DNA of 64,000 nucleotides, taken from assembly GCF_009760925.1 (NCBI RefSeq), contig NZ_VRLV01000006.1, forward strand, positions 595,180 through 659,179. Reading direction: 5' to 3'. The position numbers were made by a program, and so were the translations under genes. This document shows, piece after piece, positions 14,806 to 24,204 of this stretch (position 1 is its first letter; the number at the start of each line of letters is the position of its first letter). Under the pieces are notes generated by a model. That model was not told the origin of the DNA. It saw only the letters and a program-made list of their open reading frames with translations, and ran no database searches. The stretch is from Nonomuraea typhae. Its GTDB lineage: Bacteria; Actinomycetota; Actinomycetes; Streptosporangiales; Streptosporangiaceae.

Positions 14806-17800
14806 GTGGAATCTAGTGCTGTGAGTGGTAAGACCTGGCGGTTGGTGCGACGTGGGGGCGGAGGGCCGGTTGCGGCTCCTGTGCTCGACGCGTACCAGCG
14901 TGCCGTGGTCGACCACCCCGGGGGCCCGCTCCTCGTGCTGGCCGGCCCCGGCACCGGCAAGACCACGACCGTCGTCGAGACCGTCGTCGACCGGATCGAA
15001 CGCCGCGGCCTCGACCCCGAGCGCGTCCTGGTCCTCACGTTCAGCCGGAAGGCCGCCGGCGAGCTGCGCGAGCGCATCACCGGCCGGTTGCGGCGCACCA
15101 CCCGCACCCCGCTGGCCCTCACCTTCCACAGCTACGCCTACGCGCTGCTGCGCCGCGAGGCCGTCCAGTCGGCGAAGGAACCACCCCGCCTGCTCAGCGG
15201 CCCCGAGCAACTGCTGGAGATCCGCCGCCTGCTCCACGGCGAGCTCGAGGACGGCGCCCGCGACTGGCCGCAGTCCCTGCGCGAGCCGCTGAAGACCCGC
15301 GGCTTCGCCGAGGAACTGCGCGACTTCCTGTCCCGCGCGGGCGAACGCGGCCTCGACGCCGCCCGCCTCGTCGACCTCGGCTACCAGCACGGCCGCGCCG
15401 ACTGGGTGGCCGCGGGCAGGTTCTCGCTGCGCTACCAAGAGCGGTTCGACCTCGACCCCGAGCCCGTCCTGGACTACGCCGAGCTCATCAAGGCCGCCGC
15501 CGCGCTCCTGTCCGACCCCGAGGTACGGCGGCGCGAACGGGCCGCCTACGACGTCGTCTTCGTCGACGAGTACCAGGACACCGACCCCGCCCAGGAGCAC
15601 CTGCTTCAGCACCTGGCCGGCGACGGCCGCGACCTCGTCGCCGTCGGCGACCCCGACCAGTCCATCTACGGCTTCCGCGGCGCCGACGTCCAGGGCATCA
15701 TGCGCTTCCCGCAGCGCTTCCGCACCCTCGACGGCCGCGACGCCCCGGTGATCGCGCTGCGCGTGTGCCGCCGCAGCGGCGCCGACCTGCTCACCGCCTC
15801 CCGCAGGGTCGCCGCCCGCCTGCCCGCCGCCCCCACCCCGCACCTCACCGCCCTCTTCGAGGCGCCACCGGAGCCGGAGCGTGAGCCGGATCTGGACTTC
15901 GAAACGCTGCTGGCCGGCGGGCCCGCCGACGACCTGGTCAACGAGAGCGACCTCCCTGCGCCGGAGGCTCCTCGCGACGGCGCCCGGCCGGCCGCTCCCC
16001 GGGAGCCCAAGGCGTGGGGACACCGTGACCTGGTGCCGCTCGACGACGCGGAACCCGGTGAGGCGCGGGTGCTGCTGGCCGACTCCACCAGCCAGGAGGC
16101 GGCCGTCGTGGCCGACACCCTGCGCCGGGCCCACCTGATCGACGGCGTGCCCTGGCACCGGATGGCCGTGCTCGTCCGCTCGGCCACCCGGCAGGTGCCG
16201 CTGCTGCGGCGGGCCCTGGTGAGCGCGGGCGTGCCCACGATGGTGGCGGGGGACGAGGTCCCGATCGCCCAGGAACCCGGCGTCCGGCCCCTGCTCACGA
16301 TGCTCCGCGTGGCGCTGTACCCGGGTGAGCTGGACGAGTCCGTGGCCGAGGAACTGCTCACCGGGCCGCTGGGCGGCACCGACATGATCGGCGTGCGCCG
16401 CCTGCGCCGGGCGCTCAAGATCGCCGAGAACGAGGCCGCATCCGCGGACCCTCCGGAGGACGAAGCCCACCCGGGCACCGGCACCGGCGACGCCGGGCCG
16501 TACACCAGACCTGAGACCACCGTCCGCTCCTCGGGGGAGCTGCTCGTCGCGGCGATCAAGGACGTGCGGGAGCTGACCCGGGTCGAGCCCCACGTCGCCC
16601 TGCCCGCCGAGCGGGTGGCCAAGCTGCTGCAGGCGGCCAAGGAGGCGGTCGCCGGTCAGGGCACCGCCGAGGAGGTGCTGTGGGCCATCTGGCACAGCAG
16701 CGGCCTGGCCGAGCGCTGGACCGAGCAGAGCCTGTCCGGCGGCGCCCGTGGCGCGCAGGCCGATCGTGACCTGGATGCCGTGGTGGCGTTGTTCGACCAC
16801 GCGGCCCGGTTCGTGGATCGGATGCCGAGGGCCGGGGCCGAGGTGTTCCTGGACGACATCGCCTCCCAGGAGATCCCGGGGGACACGCTGGCCGAGCGGG
16901 CTCCGGACGGCGATGCCGTACGCATTCTGACGGCCCACCGCTCCAAGGGGCTGGAGTGGGACGTCGTGGTGGTGGCCGGCGTCCAGGAGGGCGTCTGGCC
17001 GGATCTGCGGCTGCGCGGTTCGATGCTGGGCGTGGAGGACCTGGTGGAGCTGGCCCAGGGCGGGCAGCCGAACACGGCTTCGCTGGTGTCGAAGCTGGTG
17101 GCCGAGGAGCGGCGGCTGTTCTACGTGGCCGCCACTCGGGCGCGGAAAAAGCTGGTGGTGACGGCGGTCGGCGGCGAGGACACCGACGAGCGGCCCTCGC
17201 GGTTCCTGGCCGAGCTGATGCCGGGCGCGGTGGAGACGGCGACGGTGGACGACCGGGCGCGGTGGCTGAGCATGTCCGCGCTGGTGGCCGACCTGCGCAG
17301 CGCGGTGACCGACGCGACCCGGCCGCAGAAGGTACGGCAGAAGGCCGCCCGGCACCTGGCGCGGCTGGCGGCGGCGGGTGTGCAGGGCGCCCATCCCAAC
17401 GACTGGTACGCCCTGACCCCGATCTCCGACGACCGGCCGCTCGGCTGGCCGGACGACGTCGTGCGCATCTCGCCGTCGGCGGTGGAGAGCTTCACCAAGT
17501 GCGGCCTGCGCTGGCTGCTGGAGACGGCCGTCGGCGCCGCGGGGACGAGCACCGCCCAGGGCCTGGGCAACGTCATCCACGCGCTGGCGGTCCTGGCCGC
17601 GACGGACCTGCCCAGCGAGGATCTCCTGGGCCGCCGCCTGGACGAGATCTGGGGCGAGCTGGACTTCGGCGGCGTCTGGTTCAACCGCAAGCAGCGCCAG
17701 GTGGCCGAGCAGATGATCGCCAAGTTCCTGCGCTGGCACAAGGAAAACCCGAGGGAGCTGGTTGCGCTGGAGGAGTCGTTCACCGCGATCGTGGCCGAGG

Positions 17801-18219
17801 GCGTGCAGATCAAGGGCCGGGTGGACCGGGTCGAGCGGGACGCGGACGGCCGGGCGGTCATCATCGACCTCAAGACCGGCTCCAGCAAGCCCAAGGCGGG
17901 CGAGCTCGACCGCCACCCGCAGCTCGGCGTCTACCAGCTCGCCGCCCTGCTGGGCGCCTTCGCGCGGCACGGCATGACCGAGCCGGGCGGCGCCGCGCTC
18001 CTGCAAGTGGGCAAGGCGGGCGGCAAGAACGACGCCCTGGAGCAGGGGCAGCCCGCCCTGGCCGACGACCGGGACCCCGGCTGGGCCAAGGATCTGGTGG
18101 ACACGGTGGCGACCGGCATGTCCGGCCCGTTCTTCCAGGCGAAGGTGAACGACGGCTGCCGCACGTGCGCGGCGAAGGCGAGTTGCCCGGTCAACGACAA
18201 CGGGGGCCAGGTGTGCTGA
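14806..18219 (+). CDS. adnA: AdnA-like helicase-nuclease subunit
   Basis: This 1137-residue protein combines an N-terminal UvrD-type SF1 motor (Walker A GPGTGKTT at 47-54, VVFVDEYQDTDPAQ, GDPDQSIYGFRGAD, LTAHRSKGLEWDVVVVAG) with a C-terminal RecB-type nuclease (Asp1007 in GRVDRVE; Asp1021 and Lys1023 in IIDLKTG). Cys899 plus Cys1118, Cys1121 and Cys1127 have the AddB-like Fe-S spacing around the nuclease. AdnAB is the actinobacterial end-resection machine acting on double-strand breaks. It overlaps the second subunit gene by 7 bases. Which subunit is AdnA is assigned from gene order and the N-terminal sequence, and is fairly secure. Confidence 0.88.
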   Translation: MESSAVSGKTWRLVRRGGGGPVAAPVLDAYQRAVVDHPGGPLLVLAGPGTGKTTTVVETVVDRIERRGLDPERVLVLTFSRKAAGELRERITGRLRRTTRTPLALTFHSYAYALLRREAVQSAKEPPRLLSGPEQLLEIRRLLHGELEDGARDWPQSLREPLKTRGFAEELRDFLSRAGERGLDAARLVDLGYQHGRADWVAAGRFSLRYQERFDLDPEPVLDYAELIKAAAALLSDPEVRRRERAAYDVVFVDEYQDTDPAQEHLLQHLAGDGRDLVAVGDPDQSIYGFRGADVQGIMRFPQRFRTLDGRDAPVIALRVCRRSGADLLTASRRVAARLPAAPTPHLTALFEAPPEPEREPDLDFETLLAGGPADDLVNESDLPAPEAPRDGARPAAPREPKAWGHRDLVPLDDAEPGEARVLLADSTSQEAAVVADTLRRAHLIDGVPWHRMAVLVRSATRQVPLLRRALVSAGVPTMVAGDEVPIAQEPGVRPLLTMLRVALYPGELDESVAEELLTGPLGGTDMIGVRRLRRALKIAENEAASADPPEDEAHPGTGTGDAGPYTRPETTVRSSGELLVAAIKDVRELTRVEPHVALPAERVAKLLQAAKEAVAGQGTAEEVLWAIWHSSGLAERWTEQSLSGGARGAQADRDLDAVVALFDHAARFVDRMPRAGAEVFLDDIASQEIPGDTLAERAPDGDAVRILTAHRSKGLEWDVVVVAGVQEGVWPDLRLRGSMLGVEDLVELAQGGQPNTASLVSKLVAEERRLFYVAATRARKKLVVTAVGGEDTDERPSRFLAELMPGAVETATVDDRARWLSMSALVADLRSAVTDATRPQKVRQKAARHLARLAAAGVQGAHPNDWYALTPISDDRPLGWPDDVVRISPSAVESFTKCGLRWLLETAVGAAGTSTAQGLGNVIHALAVLAATDLPSEDLLGRRLDEIWGELDFGGVWFNRKQRQVAEQMIAKFLRWHKENPRELVALEESFTAIVAEGVQIKGRVDRVERDADGRAVIIDLKTGSSKPKAGELDRHPQLGVYQLAALLGAFARHGMTEPGGAALLQVGKAGGKNDALEQGQPALADDRDPGWAKDLVDTVATGMSGPFFQAKVNDGCRTCAAKASCPVNDNGGQVC

Positions 18220-21200
18220 GTCCGGTAGAGCTGGCCGACAAACTGGGCGTCCTGCCGCCGACGCCTGAGCAGGCGGTGGTGATCGAGGCCCCGCTGGAGC
18301 CGATGGTCGTCATGGCGGGCGCCGGTTCCGGCAAGAGCGAGACCATGGCCGGGCGGGTGGTCTGGCTGGTGGCCAACGGCCTGGTCCGGCCGGAGAACGT
18401 GCTCGGTCTCACCTTCACCCGCAAGGCCGCCGCCGAGCTGGCCAATCGCGTGCGCGAGCGCCTCAACGGCCTGGCCGAGGCGGGCCTGGTGGCGCCGTCG
18501 CTGCTGGACGACGAGCCGACCGTCTCCACCTACCACGCCTACGCCGCGCGCCTGGTGACCGACCACGCGCTGCGCGAGGCGCTGGAGCCGACGATGCGCC
18601 TGGTCACGCCGGCGGTCTCATGGCAGCTCGCCTCGCGGGTGGTGGCGATGTACGACGGGCCGATGGACAAGATCGAGCTGGGCCCGCCGTCGGTCACGGC
18701 GGCGGTGCTGGAGCTCGCGGGCGAGCTGTCGGAGCACCTGCGCGCGGGCGGCGACGTGCGCCGCGTGGGGGAGTGGCTGGACGAGCGGTACGGCAGGCTC
18801 CCGGCCAAGACGACGCTGGCCCAGCGCAAGCCGGTCTCCGTGCAGCGGGCGAGGGAGCAGCTGCTTCCCCTGGTGGAGGCGTACGAGCGGCTGAAGCGCG
18901 CCCGGGAGGTCATCGACTACGGCGACCAGATGTCGCTGGCCGCCCGGATCGCCGAGCGGCACCCCGAGGTGGGCGAGATCGAGCGCGGCCGCTTCTCGGT
19001 GGTCCTGCTGGATGAGTACCAGGACACCAGTCACGCCCAGCTCGTCCTGCTCAGAAGCCTGTACGGCGGCGGCCATCCGGTCACGGCGGTGGGCGACCCC
19101 TGCCAGTCCATCTACGGCTGGCGCGGCGCCTCGGCAGGCAACCTCCGCCGCTTTTCCCAAGATTTCCGGACAAGTTCCGGCGACCACGCCCCAGTCCGCC
19201 AGCTCAGCGTCAGCTTCCGCAACGGCGACCGCGTCCTCGACGTGGCCGCCCGCGTCCAGATCCCGCTGCGCATGGAAGCCAGAGAGGTCCCCGTCCTCGT
19301 CCCCGGCGCCAACCGCAAGGACCGCGGCCGGGTCACCTGCGCCTTCCACGAGACCGCCGAGGACGAGGCGGAGTGGATCGCCGAGGGCATCAAGAAGATC
19401 CTGGGCCAGGAGATCGCCCCCGACGGCCTGCCCTGGGGCGAGAAGGAACGCAAGAAGACCCTGGAACTCCAGCCCCAGGACGTGGCAATCCTGGCCCGCA
19501 AGCGCTCGCAGTTCCCCGCGCTGCGCCGCGCCCTGGAGGCCAGGGACATCCCGGTCGAGGTCGTCGGCCTGGGCGGCCTCCTGACGGTCCCCGAGGTCAA
19601 CGACATCGTGGCCACCCTGCGCGCCCTCTACGACCCCACCGCGGGCGACGCCCTGGCCCGGCTCATGGCGGGCCCGCGCTGGCGGATCGGCCCCGCGGAC
19701 CTGCGCCAGCTGGGCGAGCACGCCCGCGAGCTGACCCGCGAGGCCAGGGAAGGCGTGCAGCTCGACAAGGACCCGCTCAACCAGGTCGTCGCCGACCTGG
19801 CCGAGGAACGCGGCAGCCTCATCGACGCGCTGGACGAGCTGCCCGACCGCGAGGCGTGGCTGGCGTCGTTCTCCCCGCTGGCCAGGACCCGCCTGGTGGC
19901 CCTCGCCCACGAGCTGCGCCAGTTGCGCGCCCACACCGCCCAGCCGCTGCCCGACCTGATCACCGAGGTCGAACGGCGGCTCGGCCTCGACATCGAGGTG
20001 GCGGCCAGAGGCGGCACCGTGAGCGCCTTCGCCGCCCGCGCCGACCTGGACGCCTTCCTCGACGCCGCCTCCCGCTTCGCCGGGGACGCCGAGGACCCGA
20101 CGCTGGGCGCCTTCCTGGCCTATCTGGAGGCGGCGGAGAGCGAGGAGTTCGGCCTGGAGGCGGGCCGGGTGGGCGAGAGCAACAGCGTCAAGCTGATGAC
20201 CGTGCACGCCTCCAAGGGCCTGGAGTGGCCGGTCGTGGTGGTGCCCGGCCTGTCGCAGCTGATCAGCTCGAAGGGCACGATCGCCACCGGCAGCATGTTC
20301 CCCGCCACCCCGGTCACCAACAGCCGGTGGACGGACAACCCGCGCAAGCTCCCGTACCCCTTGCGCGGTGACGCGGCGGACCTGCCCGGGCTGGGCGGCC
20401 TGTCGAAGGAGGAACTGGCCGCCTTCGACGAGCGCTGCCGCGACCGCGACCTGATGGAGGAACGCCGCCTGGCCTACGTGGCGGTCACCCGCGCCCACTA
20501 CCACCTGATCGCCTCCGGCTACCGCTGGGGCAGCGCCACCAAGCCGCTGGAGCCGTCGGACTTCCTCCTGGAGATCCGCGACACCAGCGACCGCGTCGCC
20601 TACTGGGCCGGCGACCTGGCGGAGGGGGCCACCAACCCGCTGCTGGACGAACCGGCCGAGGCGGTCTGGCCGGTGACGCCGGAAGGCGACCGGTACGAAG
20701 CGGTGCTGGACGGCGCCCGCCTGGTGGAGGACGCGCTGGCCGGAACCCTGGAGGAGGAGGGGGACGACCACCTGCGCTCGTTCGAGGAGGAACGCGTGCG
20801 CGCCTGGGACCGCGACACCGACCTGCTGCTGCGCGAGCGCGAGACCTACCGCAAGAACGCCGGAACCACGGTCGACCTCCCGGCCAGGCTGACCGTCTCC
20901 TCCCTGGTCACGCTGGCCACCGACGCCAAGGAACTGGCCCGCAGGATCCGCCGCCCGGTCCCCGTCAAACCCGCCCCGCTGGCCAGGCGGGGAACCTCCT
21001 TCCACCGCTGGCTGGAGACCCGCTGGGACCAGCAGCGCCTGATCGACGACTTCGAGCTGCCGGGCCTGGACATCGTGGAGGAGGAGGCGGACGTGCGCCT
21101 GGCCGAGCTCCAGGAACGCTTCGAGGAGAGCGAGTGGGCCGGCCGCAAGCCCCTGGACCTGGAGGTCCCCTTCGAAACCCTGATTGCCGACCGCGTGGTG

Positions 21201-21476
21201 CGCGGCCGCATGGACGCCGTCTTCGAGCTCCCGGACGGCAGGTACGAGGTCGTCGACTGGAAAACCGGCACCCGCCCCAAGGGCAAGGCCGCCAAGGCCG
21301 CCGCGGTCCAGCTGGCCGCCTACCGCCTGGCCTGGTCACACCTGGCCAGGGTGCCGGTCGAGCAGGTGGGCGCCGCCTTCCACTACGTCCGCTCCAACGA
21401 GACCGTCCGCCCGGTGAACCTCCTGGACGAAACGGGTCTGATCGCCTTGATCGAGGCCGTGCCTAGGCGTTCGTGA
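18213..21476 (+). CDS. adnB: AdnB-like helicase-nuclease subunit
   Basis: I chose GTG 18213, overlapping the adnA stop, giving 1087 residues. The N-terminus LSPVELADKLGVLPPTPEQA precedes Walker A GAGSGKSE (36-43). Other motor motifs are LLDEYQDTSHAQ, GDPCQSIYGWRGAS and MTVHASKGLEWPVVVV. The RecB-like nuclease has Asp1001 in GRMDAVF and Asp1015-x-Lys1017 in VDWKTG. It is the expected partner of AdnA, forming a heterodimeric motor-nuclease for recombinational repair. Its last 14 bases overlap the end of the convergent siderophore-type operon. Confidence 0.88.
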   Translation: MLSPVELADKLGVLPPTPEQAVVIEAPLEPMVVMAGAGSGKSETMAGRVVWLVANGLVRPENVLGLTFTRKAAAELANRVRERLNGLAEAGLVAPSLLDDEPTVSTYHAYAARLVTDHALREALEPTMRLVTPAVSWQLASRVVAMYDGPMDKIELGPPSVTAAVLELAGELSEHLRAGGDVRRVGEWLDERYGRLPAKTTLAQRKPVSVQRAREQLLPLVEAYERLKRAREVIDYGDQMSLAARIAERHPEVGEIERGRFSVVLLDEYQDTSHAQLVLLRSLYGGGHPVTAVGDPCQSIYGWRGASAGNLRRFSQDFRTSSGDHAPVRQLSVSFRNGDRVLDVAARVQIPLRMEAREVPVLVPGANRKDRGRVTCAFHETAEDEAEWIAEGIKKILGQEIAPDGLPWGEKERKKTLELQPQDVAILARKRSQFPALRRALEARDIPVEVVGLGGLLTVPEVNDIVATLRALYDPTAGDALARLMAGPRWRIGPADLRQLGEHARELTREAREGVQLDKDPLNQVVADLAEERGSLIDALDELPDREAWLASFSPLARTRLVALAHELRQLRAHTAQPLPDLITEVERRLGLDIEVAARGGTVSAFAARADLDAFLDAASRFAGDAEDPTLGAFLAYLEAAESEEFGLEAGRVGESNSVKLMTVHASKGLEWPVVVVPGLSQLISSKGTIATGSMFPATPVTNSRWTDNPRKLPYPLRGDAADLPGLGGLSKEELAAFDERCRDRDLMEERRLAYVAVTRAHYHLIASGYRWGSATKPLEPSDFLLEIRDTSDRVAYWAGDLAEGATNPLLDEPAEAVWPVTPEGDRYEAVLDGARLVEDALAGTLEEEGDDHLRSFEEERVRAWDRDTDLLLRERETYRKNAGTTVDLPARLTVSSLVTLATDAKELARRIRRPVPVKPAPLARRGTSFHRWLETRWDQQRLIDDFELPGLDIVEEEADVRLAELQERFEESEWAGRKPLDLEVPFETLIADRVVRGRMDAVFELPDGRYEVVDWKTGTRPKGKAAKAAAVQLAAYRLAWSHLARVPVEQVGAAFHYVRSNETVRPVNLLDETGLIALIEAVPRRS

Positions 21477-22659
21477 GGTAGCGGAAGGCCGGCGGGGGAT
21501 GCATGAGGAAGTCGTGGTGGGAGATGTTCCAGGCGTAGGCGCCGGCCATGGCGAAGATCACGGTGTCGCCGGCGCGCAGTGACGTCGTGACGTTTCGGGC
21601 GAAGACATCCTTGGGGGTGCAGAGCTGGCCTACCAAGGTGACCGGCTCGTCGTGGAGGGCCTGGCCGGTGCCGGTGGGGAGCACCGTAAAGGGCTGGTCG
21701 TGGCCTTTCGTCACAGGGGTGCGCAGGTGGTGGGTGCCACCTAGCAGGATGGCGTAGGCCGCGCCGCGCACCCGCTTCACATCCACGACCTGGGTGACGT
21801 AGTAGCCGCAGTAGGCCGTCAGCGCGCGGCCCGGTTCGATGCGGACCACCTGCCCGGTACGGCGCAGCCGCGCCAGCCCGGCGCCGTACGCGGCCCAGTC
21901 GAAGCGGGCCCCCGGATCCCGGTAGTCCACCGCCATGCCGCCGCCCAGGTTCACCTCGTGGGGGTCGGTGGCCAGGAGGGATTCCGCCAGGCCCAGGAGC
22001 TGGTCCGCGTCCAGGCCGCTGGCCAGGTGGTAGTGACGGCCGCGCAGCCGTACCCGGTCGTCGAAGAGCGGCAGGCAGGCGCGCACGTCGTCGTCGTCCA
22101 TCCCGAAGGGGCCGCTCATCGTCAGGGCGGCGCCCGAGACGGGGAGGTCGGGGTTGACCCGCAGCAGCACGTCGGCGCGGCGGCCCGTGGACAGGAGGCG
22201 GCGCAGTTCGCCGGGCGACTCCACGTGCAGGCGGTACGCGGGCAGGAGCAGCTCGGCGTCGGTCTTGCCCGGGCCGCCCAGGGCCAGCGGCTTGCCCGGG
22301 AACAGGGCGGCGACGTGGGCGTGTTCGCCTCCGGAGGAGACCTCGAAGCCGTCCACATGGGGTTCCAGGACGCGCAGCAGTTCGGGGTCGGGGTTGGCCT
22401 TGACCGCGTAGTACAGCTCGACGCCCGGCAACGCCTGCCGTACGGCGGCGGCGTGCGCGTCCAGGCCGGGCAGGTCGTACACGTAGGCGGGCCGCCCGGC
22501 GGCCGCCACGGCCAGGCGCTCAGGATCACCGCCCATGCGCCGGGCGTCCGCGTCACCGCCCATGCGCCGGGCGTCCGCGTCACCGCCCATGCGCCGGGCG
22601 TCCGCGTCACCGCCCGTACGGCCGACGTCCGCGTCGCCGCCCCTCCGGAGGGCCGTCAT
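21463..22659 (-). CDS. Type III PLP-dependent decarboxylase, siderophore-cluster
   Basis: ATG 22659 overlaps the NIS synthetase stop as ATGA, giving 398 residues. It has the alanine-racemase-fold and DAP/ornithine decarboxylase layout: PLP Lys in YYAVKANPDPELL, EVSSGGEHAHV, HYHLASGLD, NLGGGMAVDYRD, EPGRALTAYCGYY, and LCTPKDVFA with the active-site Cys-Asp segment. In staphyloferrin B synthesis, SbnH of this class decarboxylates a citryl-diaminopropionate intermediate. An analogous role is likely here. The first roughly 45 residues include three 9-residue GGDADARRM repeats, so translation could also begin at an ATG inside a repeat. Confidence 0.85.
   Translation of the reverse strand: MTALRRGGDADVGRTGGDADARRMGGDADARRMGGDADARRMGGDPERLAVAAAGRPAYVYDLPGLDAHAAAVRQALPGVELYYAVKANPDPELLRVLEPHVDGFEVSSGGEHAHVAALFPGKPLALGGPGKTDAELLLPAYRLHVESPGELRRLLSTGRRADVLLRVNPDLPVSGAALTMSGPFGMDDDDVRACLPLFDDRVRLRGRHYHLASGLDADQLLGLAESLLATDPHEVNLGGGMAVDYRDPGARFDWAAYGAGLARLRRTGQVVRIEPGRALTAYCGYYVTQVVDVKRVRGAAYAILLGGTHHLRTPVTKGHDQPFTVLPTGTGQALHDEPVTLVGQLCTPKDVFARNVTTSLRAGDTVIFAMAGAYAWNISHHDFLMHPPPAFRYLTNA
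22534..22641. repeat. 27-bp coding tandem repeat at decarboxylase N-terminus
   Basis: Three identical 27-bp units (22534-22560, 22561-22587, 22588-22614) and one diverged unit (22615-22641) encode GGDADARRM on the reverse strand. Each perfect unit contributes an in-frame ATG, giving several alternative start codons. Confidence 0.9.
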
Positions 22660-24203
22660 GCGAGCGGGTTCGCGATCGGGACGTACCCGGCGGAGCGGTC
22701 GGCGGCTCTGGCCCAGCGGACCGACAGGTTGGCCTTGGCGGGCAGCGGCGCCCCGGCCAGCAGGTCCGACAGGGGGAGCGGGTTGCCCAGGTCGGCGGCC
22801 GCCCCGGCGATGACCGCGGCGGCCGCGCGCCACAGGCGGGCCAGGGTGGCCTCGTCGGGGGCCACGCTGGCGGCGACCTCGGTGAGGTGGTTGACCAGCA
22901 GGCAGTACGCGACCCGCGCCCACCCGCGTTCGGCGTCGTAGGACAGGGCGTCGGCGACCCGGGCGGGCACCCCGGTCAGGTCGTGCCGTCCGGTGACCAG
23001 TTTGGTGCCCTCCAGGTCACGGAAGATCACCTCGGCGGGCATCCCGGCGGCGTCCAGCCCGATGAGCACGTTCTGCAGGTGCGGCTCCAGGACGACCCCG
23101 TGCCGGAAGTACGCCTCCAGCACCGGCGGCACCACGGTCGCGACGTAGGACTCCCACCAGGCGAGGGGGTCGGCGGCCTGGACGCCCTCGGCGGAGAGGG
23201 CGCCGGCCAGCACCGGCGTGATCCCGGGCGAGGTGACCGACCACGGGCTGGAGCGCACGATGACGCCGAGCCCCTCGAGGAGGCGGGTGCCGAGGCCGGC
23301 CGAGCGGTAGCCGGGCTCGGGCAGCCAGCGCGTCGCCGGATATTTCCGGGCAATATCCTGGAAAATCGGTTCGAGGCGCTGGTTCAACTCCACCGCCCCC
23401 GACAGCTCATACCAGGCGTTCTTCCGTACACAATTCGTGATCCGGACATCCAACGAGAACTTCAGGCACACCCCCAGATCCGGCGAATACACCGTCCGCA
23501 CCGACGAGGTGGGCACCACCACCGGCCCCGGCCCCAGATCCACCAGCCGGTCATCGTAAACCGGCTTCAGCAGGGACAACTGCCACGGATGCGCCGGCAG
23601 GACCGCGAACCCCGCAGGCGCCTCGCCCAGCGCGTCCAGCACCCCGGCCGCCCCTTCCTCGGCCAGCACGTCCTTCCGCACCCCCAGCAGCCGGACCGGG
23701 AAGCGCGCATGCGCCTCGGGCGCGTAGGCCAGCCAGTCCCGCCCCCCGCGCGCCTTCGGGCTCGGATGGAACGGATGCCCGTACACCAGCGCCTGCTCGG
23801 AAGCCAGCCACGGGTCCGCGGGCGGCGTCGCGCCGGCCCGCGCCCGCAGGATCGCCTCCAGGGCCTCCCTGCTGGCCGCCACCTGCCCGGCGAACTCGCC
23901 GTTCACGCCGCCCGGGCTGAGGTCGGCCGCCGCCAGCCGTACCAGCTCCGCGGAGGTCAGCGGCACCCAGACGCCGCGCTCGAGCCGCTCGGGCGGCGAG
24001 GTGAAGCGCAGCGCGGCGCCACCGCGCGTGCGGGCCCGCAGCAACGTCCCGCCCACCCGCAGCAGCAGGTACGGCGGCGCCGGCCACACCAGCCCGCGCG
24101 GCCCCGCCACCTCGCGCACGCAGCAGCGCAGCAGCGCCGCCAGGGTCGCATCCTCGGCCGGCGGCACCGCCGCGGTGACGGAGTCGAGGACCAGGCTTTC
24201 CAC
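22656..24203 (-). CDS. IucA/IucC-family NIS siderophore synthetase (1)
   Basis: The 515-residue protein is an NRPS-independent siderophore synthetase that adenylates a carboxylate and couples it to an amine or alcohol. The ATP-binding motif GHPFHPSPKARGG is present, followed by VLPAHPWQL, PTSSVRTVYSPDLGVCLKFS, LDVRITNCVRKN, and the C-terminal HGVVLEPHLQNVLIG with VIFRDLEG. It starts with GTG one base after the second synthetase and overlaps the decarboxylase start by four bases, so the operon is tightly coupled. The substrate class (A, B or C) cannot be decided by eye. Confidence 0.92.
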   Translation of the reverse strand: MESLVLDSVTAAVPPAEDATLAALLRCCVREVAGPRGLVWPAPPYLLLRVGGTLLRARTRGGAALRFTSPPERLERGVWVPLTSAELVRLAAADLSPGGVNGEFAGQVAASREALEAILRARAGATPPADPWLASEQALVYGHPFHPSPKARGGRDWLAYAPEAHARFPVRLLGVRKDVLAEEGAAGVLDALGEAPAGFAVLPAHPWQLSLLKPVYDDRLVDLGPGPVVVPTSSVRTVYSPDLGVCLKFSLDVRITNCVRKNAWYELSGAVELNQRLEPIFQDIARKYPATRWLPEPGYRSAGLGTRLLEGLGVIVRSSPWSVTSPGITPVLAGALSAEGVQAADPLAWWESYVATVVPPVLEAYFRHGVVLEPHLQNVLIGLDAAGMPAEVIFRDLEGTKLVTGRHDLTGVPARVADALSYDAERGWARVAYCLLVNHLTEVAASVAPDEATLARLWRAAAAVIAGAAADLGNPLPLSDLLAGAPLPAKANLSVRWARAADRSAGYVPIANPLA

Positions 24204-24204
24204 G

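Noticed and set aside
14110..18006. 1298-codon reverse ORF opposite adnA
   Set aside because: Antisense shadow in very GC-rich DNA; low-complexity Gly/Arg/Gln composition and no family motifs.
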